Source: Roseovarius faecimaris
GTDB lineage: Bacteria; Pseudomonadota; Alphaproteobacteria; Rhodobacterales; Rhodobacteraceae
Assembly: GCF_009762325.1 (NCBI RefSeq)
Contig: NZ_CP034348.1
Coordinates: 3,354,501-3,418,500 of the forward strand
DNA: 64,000 bases
Reading direction: 5' to 3'
Positions 34,975 to 43,333 of the stretch are shown here, piece by piece. Under the pieces are notes generated by a model. That model ran no database searches. It was not told where the DNA came from and saw only the letters and a list, made by a program, of their open reading frames with translations. Both the position numbers and the translations under genes were made by a program. The stretch's first letter is position 1. The number at the start of each line of letters is the position of its first letter.

Positions 34975-35912
34975 GCGTCATACCCCAGAGCTTCGGCGAG
35001 AGCGACCACGCGCGGATGCAGCTTTTCGCCATCCTCGCGCCAGGGCAGGTGGGCATCCAGCGGCGCATAGGCCACCTTCCCCTCGCGCAGGGCCGGTGAC
35101 TTGAGGAAATTGACATCGTTGCCCAGGGGCGCGTTGGGCGGGCCCATACAGGCAAACGGGCTGTCTTCGGGGCGTTTCATGGCGGCAATCGCCTCGGGCG
35201 CGTCGGACACACCGAGCCATCGGCAGAGCGCGCCAAGGGTCTCATCCGTGTCATTGAGCAGATCCTCGCCGCGGATGGTCACGAATTGCTCGTCAGGAAG
35301 CTGATCGAGAAAGCGCAGGATTTGCACCTGTGTGTCGTGCCACAGGATCTGCGGCTCAAGTGCGGCGTCCTCACCGCGGTGATCGACGGAGTTGAGCGAA
35401 AGCAGCACCCCGATCCCGCCCTTTGCGGCGAGGGCCGATTTGCACTGATCAATCGGGCTACGCACGAGATGAACAAACCTGGCATGGGGCGCGGCCTTGA
35501 GCATGCGGTTCATGAATTCCTGCCGACGCAGGATGCCGGGGCTTTTCTCGACGATCCGGCGCGGGGCCACCGCCTCGGCCAGCTCCTGCAGCACCTGTGC
35601 GGAACTGTATTGCTCGCGCGTGCGCAGCCAGCGCTCGGCCATGCGAATACTTTCGGGAGTCTGCTCGCCACTGAAGACCTCGGCCAGCGCCCGCAAAAGC
35701 CCGTGCCGCATGGATTTCCAGAAGGGCGATTTGGGCGTGCCGTCAGGATTTTCGCCGGTGTTGAACTCTTCCATGTCACCGCATTGAAACAGGTTCAGCT
35801 CGGGCATGCCGAAAAGCTCGGGATGCTGCCCGATCATGCCCACCGCGAGCGACGAATAAGAACGCGGACCCGCAAGGACAAAGACCGGCGCCGGGAAATC
35901 AGGCGCGCTCAT
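34971..35912 (-). CDS. Sulfotransferase family protein 3
   Basis: A 313-residue sulfotransferase-like protein. The phosphosulfate loop is FVLAGPRSYSSLAVGMIGQHP, strand 2 has RIVEKSPGI, the 3'-phosphate region is LVRSPIDQCKSA and the C-terminus has SPFACMGPPNAPLGND. All three cluster sulfotransferases share the GQH-(P/S)-x4-LPE pattern after the first loop and the same late motif, so they are paralogues. There is no export signal. The ATG at 35912 overlaps the stop of the phosphatase-like gene by four bases. The substrate is unknown but probably a product of the neighbouring synthase. Confidence 0.83.
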   Translation of the reverse strand: MSAPDFPAPVFVLAGPRSYSSLAVGMIGQHPELFGMPELNLFQCGDMEEFNTGENPDGTPKSPFWKSMRHGLLRALAEVFSGEQTPESIRMAERWLRTREQYSSAQVLQELAEAVAPRRIVEKSPGILRRQEFMNRMLKAAPHARFVHLVRSPIDQCKSALAAKGGIGVLLSLNSVDHRGEDAALEPQILWHDTQVQILRFLDQLPDEQFVTIRGEDLLNDTDETLGALCRWLGVSDAPEAIAAMKRPEDSPFACMGPPNAPLGNDVNFLKSPALREGKVAYAPLDAHLPWREDGEKLHPRVVALAEALGYDA

Positions 35913-36751
35913 GGCTTGCGACCCTCCAGAAACGGAATTTCAAAGACCTTCTCATGCATAACCGGACCATGCCCGAAATAATCGCCTTCGCCAAAACATT
36001 CTCCGTGATCGGATGTGATGATGAAATGCGTGTCCTTCGGCGCCTTCTCGATCAGGCTGCCCAGCAGCTCATCGACATATTCCACGCAGCGCACCTGCTG
36101 CTCGTGCAGGCTTGTCATATCCTCCTGAGAAAAGAACTCATCCTCGTCCGATGCCATGTCGGTGGCGCTGTCGCCGGTGCGGGCGATGGCCTCATCCATG
36201 CCTTTGACCACCCCGTGCACGCCCGAGATGATCGGCAGGCTGTCATCTTTCAGCATGTAGGGGTAATGCGTCTCACCCAGATTCATGAAGTAATAGCTGG
36301 GCTGGCTGTCGGAAAACTCGACACCCTCGATCATGCCGGCAAAATCGTTGTGGTCCGACATCAGCTTGTAATCGTCGAAAAAGCGCTTGAACCCGGTGAA
36401 GGGGTTGAGCACCGGCATGGAGACGCGGCCCGTTGTGCGGTAGCCATGACCGCTCAGCACCTTGGCAAGGCTCAGCTCGGGCACGAAGCTGGTAAAGGAC
36501 AGATCCGGCACATCCAGACGGTCCACCCACTTGGCGAATTCCTTTTTGTAAACTTCGGAGGCCAGCACCCGCGACGGGCTGCGATGCGCCACCTGCCCCA
36601 TGAAGATCGAGTGATGCGACGGCGCGGTCCAGGAGGCATAGCTCCAGCGCTGATGGCCCTCGGAGATCCTGTCCATATTGGGGGTGCGGGCGCGCATGTA
36701 GCTGTCATAGCGGCAGCTATCCATGATGATGTAGATGAAATTTCGGGGCAT
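35909..36751 (-). CDS. Sulfatase-fold (alkaline phosphatase superfamily) protein
   Basis: A roughly 280-residue protein with the sulfatase-like fold. The first metal motif is YIIMDSCRYDSY (Asp11), the nucleophile position is Thr42 in ASWTAPSHHSIF, and ITSDHGECFGEGDYFGHG near 240-255 supplies later metal ligands. The nucleophile is Thr, not Cys, so it cannot be a formylglycine sulfatase; phosphotransfer or phosphate ester cleavage is more likely. At about 280 residues it is shorter than typical sulfatases. No signal peptide is visible. The ATG at 36751 is preferred over a TTG at 36757. It overlaps sulfotransferase 3 by four bases, so the pair is coupled. Confidence 0.75.
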   Translation of the reverse strand: MPRNFIYIIMDSCRYDSYMRARTPNMDRISEGHQRWSYASWTAPSHHSIFMGQVAHRSPSRVLASEVYKKEFAKWVDRLDVPDLSFTSFVPELSLAKVLSGHGYRTTGRVSMPVLNPFTGFKRFFDDYKLMSDHNDFAGMIEGVEFSDSQPSYYFMNLGETHYPYMLKDDSLPIISGVHGVVKGMDEAIARTGDSATDMASDEDEFFSQEDMTSLHEQQVRCVEYVDELLGSLIEKAPKDTHFIITSDHGECFGEGDYFGHGPVMHEKVFEIPFLEGRKP

Positions 36752-36804
36752 TCTCAACTTGCTTTCAACGTCGTCACGCGGCCCGGCTGCGGGGCCGCGA
36801 TGGG

Positions 36805-37896
36805 TTAGTCTCCGCCTTGATCATTGCGGCCCTGGCGGTGTTCGCGCAGGGCGGCACGCAGGGCTTTGGCGGTATAGCTTTGCCAGGCCTGAGCGAGTTC
36901 TTCGCCGCTGAGACCCGCCAGCTCTTGCGGGTCCGGCTCCGGGGCGCGGGCGCCGGAACAGGCCGCGGCATAAAGCTCGATGGCGGCATCCGGGCGGCCC
37001 GAGGCAAGCGCGACATCGCCGTTCAGCTTGTCCTTGAGCGGCTTCATCGCGGGCCGGTCTTTCAGCGTGGGGATCATGGCGCGCGCCTCGTCAAGCTGTC
37101 CCGCGCCAATGAGGGCCGCGATGTAGCGCACACGGTCCACCTCGCGCGCGTTGCCTGTCTCGATCAGGGCGCGGTATTGCTTGACCGCCAATTCCGGTTG
37201 CCCGGCGAAGCCGACCATGCGGGCATAGCGGGCAACCGATTGCGGCGTCGCCGGAGCGGTGGCGAGGCTTTCCTCGGCGAGGCTGACGACTTCGTCAAGC
37301 CGACCCTCCTTGCGCATCAGCCGCAGATAGGCCCGAAGCGCACGGTTGTTCTTGCCCCCCTGCTCAACCAGCCTGCGCAACTCTTCGACAGCCGCATCCG
37401 TCTTGCCCTGCTTCATGTTGATCCGCGCGACAAGCTCGCTTGCCCGTTCCAGCGACGGATCGATATCGAGGGCACGGTCGCACAGCGCCAGCGCGTCGTC
37501 GAAGTTCTCATCCGCCATTTTCACCGCGGCGGCCCCGACGATGGCGGGCGCGAATTTCTTGTCGAGTTGCAGCGCCTGGGCAAAGGCGGCGGAGGCACCC
37601 GGCAGATCGTCATTGCGCAGCCGCGATACACCAAGCAGCGTGTGCTGCCGCGCCTCCAGCGGGGCAAGAGCGGCCGCCTTTTCCGCCGCTCGCGCGGCAT
37701 AGTCATTCTTCTTCTGTTTCATCAGCACGCGGGCAAGCGCCGCATAGGCCTGATGCGCGTCGGGAAACTCGCGGACAAGCGGGATCAGCGCGCGTTCGGC
37801 TGCTTCGGGTCCTTGCTCGCGCTCCAATTGCTTGACTTGCATGAGGCGCGCCTTGATCCCGGCAGCGTTTGAATCGGTCGGGGCAGCTTGGCTCAC
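36805..37896 (-). CDS. Tetratricopeptide-repeat protein
   Basis: A 363-residue protein built of helical TPR-like repeats, for example residues with AYAALARVLMKQKKNDYAARAAEKA, ALALCDRALDIDPSLERASELV and AVKQYRALIETGN (each about 34 residues apart). It has no signal peptide and is likely a protein-protein scaffold. The GTG at 37896 is chosen because a GGAGAG ribosome site lies eight bases before it; the upstream in-frame ATG would add a Cys-rich, unlikely N-terminus. It is the first gene of the sulfotransferase run and may organise its enzymes. Overlapping GTTGGC/GCCAAC dyads lie just upstream. Confidence 0.8.
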   Translation of the reverse strand: MSQAAPTDSNAAGIKARLMQVKQLEREQGPEAAERALIPLVREFPDAHQAYAALARVLMKQKKNDYAARAAEKAAALAPLEARQHTLLGVSRLRNDDLPGASAAFAQALQLDKKFAPAIVGAAAVKMADENFDDALALCDRALDIDPSLERASELVARINMKQGKTDAAVEELRRLVEQGGKNNRALRAYLRLMRKEGRLDEVVSLAEESLATAPATPQSVARYARMVGFAGQPELAVKQYRALIETGNAREVDRVRYIAALIGAGQLDEARAMIPTLKDRPAMKPLKDKLNGDVALASGRPDAAIELYAAACSGARAPEPDPQELAGLSGEELAQAWQSYTAKALRAALREHRQGRNDQGGD

Positions 37897-37956
37897 GGGC
37901 GGCTCTCCAAAAAGCTCAAATGCATCAAAGGCGGCGTGCCGGGCAACACAGGTCCG

Positions 37957-37983
37957 GCCAACCACCTGTTGGCACAGGCCAAC
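37957..37983. promoter_or_regulatory. Overlapping GCCAAC/GTTGGC dyads upstream of the sulfotransferase run
   Basis: Three half-sites occur in 27 bases: GCCAAC at 37957-37962, GTTGGC at 37968-37973 and GCCAAC at 37978-37983. The first two form a dyad with a five-base gap and the last two a dyad with a four-base gap (ACAG). They lie about 60-90 bases upstream of the GTG of the TPR gene. This layout is typical of an operator; the regulator is not known. Confidence 0.45.
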
Positions 37984-38007
37984 TAAAGGTTTCGCTAGCT
38001 AAGTGCC

Positions 38008-38038
38008 ATGCCCTCGGCCCGGGGCCAAGGGCATTTTT
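38008..38038 (+). terminator. Hairpin with T-run, plus orientation
   Basis: ATGCCCT at 38008-38014 pairs with AGGGCAT at 38028-38034, with an inner GGCC/GGCC pairing, and is followed on the plus strand by TTTTT. It looks like a rho-independent terminator on the plus strand, yet no plus-strand gene precedes it. On the minus strand the same hairpin would lie after the usp gene but lack a U-run. Confidence 0.5.
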
Positions 38039-38092
38039 CCTCGATAAGCGGAAATTGACGCCGTTCTCACGGATGAGTTGAGCCAGTGGCGC

Positions 38093-38530
38093 CTATTCGC
38101 GCACCACATAAACGGAGGCATCTGAGTGGCGCACCACGCGCGATGCGTTAGGGCCAAGCAAGTAATCCTTGAAATCAGGCTTATGCGCGCCGATCACGAT
38201 GAGGTCAGCCCCGTCGGCTTCGGCCGTTTTGAGGATTTGCTCATAGGCTGAACCTGTCGCCACCACATGGCGCACCTTGGCATTGGCTTCGACCCCCAGC
38301 GCCGCGGTGATCAGATCGCTCAGCGCCGCCTTGGTGTCCTCCACCACCTTTTCGTGATGCTCTTCGTCAAAAAATGCGCCGACCACACTCATGCCGTAGT
38401 CGGGCACCACGGTGATCACATCAAGCTGCGCGCCTTCCAGTTCGGCGAGGCGCGCGGCGCGTTTGAGTACCTTGTCCTCGCCCTTGGCATTGCTGATGTC
38501 GACGGCACATAGAACGGTCTGAATGCTCAT
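38093..38530 (-). CDS. Universal stress protein (UspA family)
   Basis: A 145-residue protein with a single USP domain, starting TVLCAVDISNAK and ending in IVIGAHKPDFKDYLLGPNASRVVRHSDASVYVV. The GPNASRVV segment corresponds to the GS-rich nucleotide loop of ATP-binding USPs. It is the last gene of the TRAP operon: its ATG overlaps the stop of the permease gene by four bases. Small USPs such as TeaD accompany other TRAP transporters and modulate them, so a regulatory role on this transporter is likely. Confidence 0.9.
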   Translation of the reverse strand: MSIQTVLCAVDISNAKGEDKVLKRAARLAELEGAQLDVITVVPDYGMSVVGAFFDEEHHEKVVEDTKAALSDLITAALGVEANAKVRHVVATGSAYEQILKTAEADGADLIVIGAHKPDFKDYLLGPNASRVVRHSDASVYVVRE

Positions 38531-41133
38531 GCCGGTTCTCCTTGTTTGCCCATGCGGGCGCGTTGCAGCATGGCCACCAGTGCGAGCAGCAGAAGGGCGG
38601 GGATAAACACCAGCTCCTTCGGCATCTGGCTTTGAGGCACTTTCACCGCGCTGATGCTCACCGGGTTGTCCGCGTAGAAGTCGAAGCTGCTCATCTGGTC
38701 CGCGATGGGCGCGCCGAACATCGGCTCTTCGAGGCGCATCACCCCGTCTTCTTCCATGACGATGAAGCCCATCGCTTCCATCCGGGCCGCACCGCCCTCA
38801 TCCTCGGGCACCGGGACGATGAGCGACATGTCTTTCATCTCGCCCGTGTCGAAGTCAGGTCCGGAGATCACAAAGCGCAACTCCTTGCCCGCCTGGGCGG
38901 TGTCCAGCTTGGCCTCAAGCTCGGTCGGAGGGATCTGGGCGTAAGGTGGCTGTATCCTGTCCATGAAATAGTCAGGCCGGAACAGCGCGAAGGCCACGGC
39001 GACAAGCAGGATACTTTCATAGATGCGGCTCTTGGTCAGGAAATAGCCCATCGTGCCCGCCGTGAAGACAAGGATCGCGATGGTGGCCGCGACGAAGACG
39101 ATGATCCCCTGAACCCATGTCACATCAATCAGCAACAGGTCGGTGTTGAAGATGAACACGAAAGGCAGCGCGACGGTCCGCAGGGAATAGAAGAACGCCG
39201 TGAAACCCGTGCGGATCGCGTCGCCACCGGAGACAGCCGCCGCCGCAAAGCTCGCAAGGCCCACAGGAGGCGTCACATCGGCCATGATCCCGAAGTAGAA
39301 CACAAAGAGGTGCACGGCGATCAGCGGCACGATCAGGCCGGATTGCGCGCCCAGTTCCACCACGACCCCCGCCATCAGCGAGGACACGACGATATAGTTC
39401 GCCGTCGTCGGCAGGCCCATGCCCAGCACAAGGGATAAAAGCCCCACCATGATCAGCATCATGATCAGATTGCCGCCCGACAGGAACTCAACCAGATCAG
39501 CCATCACCTGTCCGACACCGGTCAGCGTCACCGTGCCCACGATCACGCCCGCCGTGGCGGTGGCCAGGCCGATGCCGATCATGTTGCGCGCGCCGTCAAT
39601 GAGGCCGTTCCAGAGGTCGACAACCCCGTCGCGGAAGGCATTGGCCATATCACTCTGCCCGCGGAAGATCGCCTTGAGCGGGCGCTGGGTGAGCAGGATC
39701 ACAAAAAGCAGCGCCGTGGCCCAGAACGCCGAGAGGCCGGGCGACTTCTGTTCGATCATCAGGAAATAGACCAGCACGATGATCGGCAGCAGATAGTAAA
39801 GCCCCGATTTATAGATCTCGCCCACAACGGGCAGCTCGACCTCTTCGGCATTTGGATCATCCGGCTCAAGATCCGGCACCTGAGCGGCCAGATAAAGCAG
39901 CGCGGCATACACGAGGAAGATCAGCGCCGAGAGGACCAGACCCGAGGAGGGCAGCACACCGGTGATCCAGCGCACCGGGTATTGCACGCCATAGCAGAGC
40001 GCCGCGAAACCGACGAAGAAGATCGCCATGCCGCCGATGGTCTTGCCCATGCTGACCACGCGATTGCCCAGCGTCGGCATGTTGTTTTTCACCGCTTCGA
40101 GGTGAACGATATAGACCAGCGCGATGTAGGAGATCGCGGCAGGCAGGAAGGCGTGGGTGATCACCTCGACGTAAGAGATGCCCACATATTCCACCATCAG
40201 GAAGGCCGCGGCGCCCATGACGGGCGGCATGATCTGGCCGTTCACGGACGAGGCCACTTCGACCGCGCCCGCCTTCTCAGACGTGAAGCCCACCCGCTTC
40301 ATCAGCGGGATGGTGAAGGTGCCGGTGGTGACCACATTGGCAATGGACGAGCCGGAGATAAGCCCCGTGGCCGCCGAGCCGACAACCGCCGCCTTGGCCG
40401 GGCCGCCGCGCAGGTGACCCAGCGCGCCAAAGGCCATCTTGATGAAATAGTTCCCGGCCCCCGCCTTATCGAGCAGGGCACCGAAGAGAACGAAGAGGAA
40501 GACGAATTTCGTCGACACGCCCAGCGCGATGCCGAACACCCCTTCGGAGGTGATCCACATGTGGCTCATCGCCTTCTTGAGCGACGCGCCTTTCCAGCGG
40601 ATCACTTCGGGCACCCATTCGGAGGAGCCGAAGAAGACATAAAGCAGGAAGATCGTGGCAATGATCGCCATGGCCGGGCCAAGCGCGCGGCGTGCCGCCT
40701 CAAAAAGCAGGATCAGACCGGCAAGGGCGACCCATTTATCGGTATCATCCGCAAGGCCGCCTGCATTCACGATCTTCTCATAGAAGAAAAAGCCATAGAG
40801 CGCGATGAACGCCCCGGCGAGGCCCATGATCCAATCCTGGATCGGGATATAGTGGCGCGGGCTCGATTTGAGCGCCGGGTAGGCCATGAAGGCCAGGAAA
40901 ACGGCAAAGGCCAGGTGAAACTGGCGGGAGTTGTTGATCAGATCACCGGGCAGGATGTAATTGGCCACGGGCGAGGCAAGGATCACCTGGAACACCGACC
41001 AGACCACGGCGACAATCGCCAGAAGCGTGCCGACCCCACCGGCGGGGTTACGCGCCCCGGCATCGGTCGAGGCGACCAGATCCTGCAGTTCTTCTTCGCT
41101 AAGCGGGCGACCGCCCTGTTTCTCGTCGGCCAT
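38527..41133 (-). CDS. TRAP transporter fused permease (DctQM-type)
   Basis: An 868-residue inner-membrane protein that fuses the small (DctQ, N-terminal about 200 residues) and large (DctM) permease subunits; many membrane segments are evident, with motifs GSSIANVVTTGTFTIPLMKRVGF and MGLPTTANYIVVSS of the TRAP large subunit. A polar soluble-looking region (about residues 730-830) precedes a final membrane segment, an extension that this DUF-like TAXI group often shows. Together with the TAXI binding protein upstream it imports an organic acid or related solute with sodium. The substrate is not known. Confidence 0.92.
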   Translation of the reverse strand: MADEKQGGRPLSEEELQDLVASTDAGARNPAGGVGTLLAIVAVVWSVFQVILASPVANYILPGDLINNSRQFHLAFAVFLAFMAYPALKSSPRHYIPIQDWIMGLAGAFIALYGFFFYEKIVNAGGLADDTDKWVALAGLILLFEAARRALGPAMAIIATIFLLYVFFGSSEWVPEVIRWKGASLKKAMSHMWITSEGVFGIALGVSTKFVFLFVLFGALLDKAGAGNYFIKMAFGALGHLRGGPAKAAVVGSAATGLISGSSIANVVTTGTFTIPLMKRVGFTSEKAGAVEVASSVNGQIMPPVMGAAAFLMVEYVGISYVEVITHAFLPAAISYIALVYIVHLEAVKNNMPTLGNRVVSMGKTIGGMAIFFVGFAALCYGVQYPVRWITGVLPSSGLVLSALIFLVYAALLYLAAQVPDLEPDDPNAEEVELPVVGEIYKSGLYYLLPIIVLVYFLMIEQKSPGLSAFWATALLFVILLTQRPLKAIFRGQSDMANAFRDGVVDLWNGLIDGARNMIGIGLATATAGVIVGTVTLTGVGQVMADLVEFLSGGNLIMMLIMVGLLSLVLGMGLPTTANYIVVSSLMAGVVVELGAQSGLIVPLIAVHLFVFYFGIMADVTPPVGLASFAAAAVSGGDAIRTGFTAFFYSLRTVALPFVFIFNTDLLLIDVTWVQGIIVFVAATIAILVFTAGTMGYFLTKSRIYESILLVAVAFALFRPDYFMDRIQPPYAQIPPTELEAKLDTAQAGKELRFVISGPDFDTGEMKDMSLIVPVPEDEGGAARMEAMGFIVMEEDGVMRLEEPMFGAPIADQMSSFDFYADNPVSISAVKVPQSQMPKELVFIPALLLLALVAMLQRARMGKQGEPA

Positions 41134-41213
41134 CTTCTGTCTCCCTGATCACCGCATTTGCGCGGTTCTTTTTACCTGAGCGGGCTCTTGGCGGCCCTTG
41201 CACAGTGACAAAG

Positions 41214-41239
41214 CGCGGGGGCGGCGCACCGCCCCCGCG
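41214..41239 (-). terminator. 11-bp GC hairpin between binding protein and permease
   Basis: In the gap between the TAXI gene stop (41253) and the permease start (41133), bases 41214-41224 pair perfectly with 41229-41239, leaving a four-base loop. It has no U-tract. It would block 3'-exonucleases or partly attenuate transcription, which gives more binding protein than permease, as is common in transporter operons. Confidence 0.6.
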
Positions 41240-41252
41240 AAACGCTGGTGGA

Positions 41253-42221
41253 TTATTCCATCCAGCCTTTTTCTTTGTAATACTTGGCCGCACCGGGGTG
41301 CAGCGGGGCCGACAGGCCGTCCTTGATCATTTCCTCAGCCTTGAGGTTGGCGAAGGCCGGGTGCAGCTTCTTGAAGTCCTCGAAGTTTTCGAAAACGGCC
41401 GCGACCACGGCATAGACCGCATCCTCGGACACCGCATCGGAGGTCACGAAGGTCGCGCCCACACCAAAGGTGGTCGTGTCATTGTCCGACCCACGATACA
41501 TGCCGCCGGGGATGGTGGCGGTGCGGTAGAACGAGTTATCGGCGATAAGCCCGTCAATCGCCTCGCCGGTCACGTTCACCAGCACACTGTCACAGGCGGT
41601 GGTCGCTTCCTGGATCGAGCCTGAGGGGTGGCCCACGGTGTAAATCATCGCATCGATCTGGTTGTCGCACAGCGCTGCGGACTGTTCGGCGGCCTTCAGC
41701 TCGGTCGCCAGCGCGAAGTCATCTGTGGTCCAGCCCAGCGCTTCGAGCACAACATCCATCGTGCCGCGCTGACCGGAACCGGGGTTGCCGATGTTCACAC
41801 GCTTGCCCTTGAGGTCCTCAAAGCTGGAGATACCGGCATCGGCGCGCGCCACAACGGTGAAGGGCTCGGGGTGCACCGAAAAGACGGCGCGCAGACCTTC
41901 GAACGCTCCTGCATCTTCAAACTTCGACGTGCCGTTATAGGCATGGTACTGCCAGTCGGACTGGGCCACGCCGAATTCCAGCTCGCCTTCGCGGATGGTG
42001 TTGATGTTATAGACCGAACCGCCGGTCGACTCGACCGAGCAGCGAATGCCATGTTCCTTGCGGCCCTTGTTCACGAGGCGGCAGATCGCGCCCCCGGTGG
42101 GGTAGTAGACGCCGGTCACACCACCGGTACCGATGGTGATGAACTCTTCGGCGACGGCCGGAGCGGCGATGCTCATGCTCGCCGCGGCCACAACACCCAT
42201 GAATGATTTCTTGAAAGCCAT
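41253..42221 (-). CDS. TAXI-family TRAP solute-binding protein
   Basis: A 322-residue periplasmic protein with a signal peptide ([21 protein letters not shown]). Family motifs are [27 protein letters not shown] near the mature N-terminus and the [15 protein letters not shown] and later [18 protein letters not shown] stretches. It captures the solute and hands it to the fused permease downstream. The sequence [14 protein letters not shown] is the conserved hinge of the TAXI type. A GGGAGAA ribosome site precedes the ATG. The rpiR gene is 96 bases upstream on the same strand. Confidence 0.93.
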   Translation of the reverse strand: MAFKKSFMGVVAAASMSIAAPAVAEEFITIGTGGVTGVYYPTGGAICRLVNKGRKEHGIRCSVESTGGSVYNINTIREGELEFGVAQSDWQYHAYNGTSKFEDAGAFEGLRAVFSVHPEPFTVVARADAGISSFEDLKGKRVNIGNPGSGQRGTMDVVLEALGWTTDDFALATELKAAEQSAALCDNQIDAMIYTVGHPSGSIQEATTACDSVLVNVTGEAIDGLIADNSFYRTATIPGGMYRGSDNDTTTFGVGATFVTSDAVSEDAVYAVVAAVFENFEDFKKLHPAFANLKAEEMIKDGLSAPLHPGAAKYYKEKGWME

Positions 42222-42317
42222 ATACTTGTTCTCCCTGACAATTGGCGGCGCGCCCTGGCGGCGCGCTTGAGTGAGAGTCAGAGATTTGCCAAAATCGGGA
42301 TGCCTGTCATCTGAAAA

Positions 42318-43205
42318 CTAATGTTTTTTTTGCGCCACCCAGTAGGCATTCGTGTCATTACGCAAATCTTCGTAGGATTTGATTCGGGTGCGGGCGGGCT
42401 CTCCTCCGAGTTGCACCAGCATCGCCAGTAGGGTCTCGATGATTGCCATGGCCCCGGTGAAACACCCGAAATGATGGGTGCTGATGGCAGAGGCAATCAG
42501 GGTTTCCTCGGGCTCGAAATCGGGCGAAATGACATCGCTATCCGAGATCATGATCAGTTTGACCCCGAGCGCACGGGCAAATTTGCAGGCTTCGATTGTC
42601 TCGCGGGAATAGGGCGTGAAGGAGATCGCGATCATCACATCGGACGCATCGGCGGTATGCAATTCGTCAATCGCCGAATTGATATGCCGCGGGATTAACT
42701 GCAATGAAGGCAAGGCCATGCGGCCCACATAATGAAAGTAATAAGCCAGTGCGTAACTGGCGCGCACTGCGGTCAGATAAACATTCCGCGCGTCCAGCAG
42801 CATCCGCGCCACCCGCTCCATCTGCTCGGGGGACTGGTGCTCCAGCGACCGCTGGACGATGGCCATGGTGTTGGTTGTGGCGTCGGCTTGGACCCGGCCA
42901 AGTTCGGAGTGGCCGCGCAAGCCATTGATCCAATCGGGCTGATCGACCAACGCAGAGGTGGAGACAAGCGCATGCCGGAAGGGTTCGCGCAGCTCGTCAT
43001 AGCCTGCGAAGCCGACCTGTTGGGCCATGCGCACAAGGGTAAAGGTGGAGACCCCGCATTTGCGCGCGGTTTCGCGGATCGGATCGAGACCAAAGTCTGA
43101 GGGATGGTCCACAATATACTTTGCCACCACTTTCAGCCGGGGTGAAAGCTCGGGCAGGCGGCGTTTAAGCTCTGATATAACACGGTTTTTTAACGTCGGA
43201 TCCAT
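42318..43205 (-). CDS. MurR/RpiR-family transcriptional regulator
   Basis: A 295-residue DNA-binding protein. Residues 1-77 are the RpiR helix-turn-helix domain (IRETARKCGVSTFTLVRMAQQVGFAGYDELR) and residues 120-270 a SIS ligand domain (VYLTAVRASYALAYYFHYVG and VMIAISFTPYSRET). It probably senses a sugar-phosphate-like or amine metabolite and controls the TRAP operon on one side and the BKACE operon on the other. Its start lies 130 bases from the BKACE gene, with an inverted repeat between them. Confidence 0.9.
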   Translation of the reverse strand: MDPTLKNRVISELKRRLPELSPRLKVVAKYIVDHPSDFGLDPIRETARKCGVSTFTLVRMAQQVGFAGYDELREPFRHALVSTSALVDQPDWINGLRGHSELGRVQADATTNTMAIVQRSLEHQSPEQMERVARMLLDARNVYLTAVRASYALAYYFHYVGRMALPSLQLIPRHINSAIDELHTADASDVMIAISFTPYSRETIEACKFARALGVKLIMISDSDVISPDFEPEETLIASAISTHHFGCFTGAMAIIETLLAMLVQLGGEPARTRIKSYEDLRNDTNAYWVAQKKH

Positions 43206-43238
43206 CGCGAATCAGTCTCCCCGGGCGCGTCACCTGAG

Positions 43239-43254
43239 AATAACATACGTTATT
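43239..43254. promoter_or_regulatory. Inverted repeat AATAAC-ATAC-GTTATT, candidate RpiR operator
   Basis: In the divergent rpiR/BKACE gap, AATAAC and GTTATT are exact inverse complements around a four-base spacer. The site is 34 bases upstream of the rpiR start, so it is well placed for autoregulation and for control of the BKACE operon. A TTGACA at 43266-43271 could be a -35 element for the plus-strand genes, but the -10 is not clear. Confidence 0.45.
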
Positions 43255-43333
43255 TTTCACTCCGATTGACAGATTTTGTAATTCAGGCAAGCTGTATCGC
43301 GACGGATCGACTTTAAGAAATCGGAATTCAACC

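Noticed and set aside
35909..36751. Formylglycine-dependent sulfatase
   Set aside because: The nucleophile position is Thr (TAPSH) and no CxPxR motif exists.
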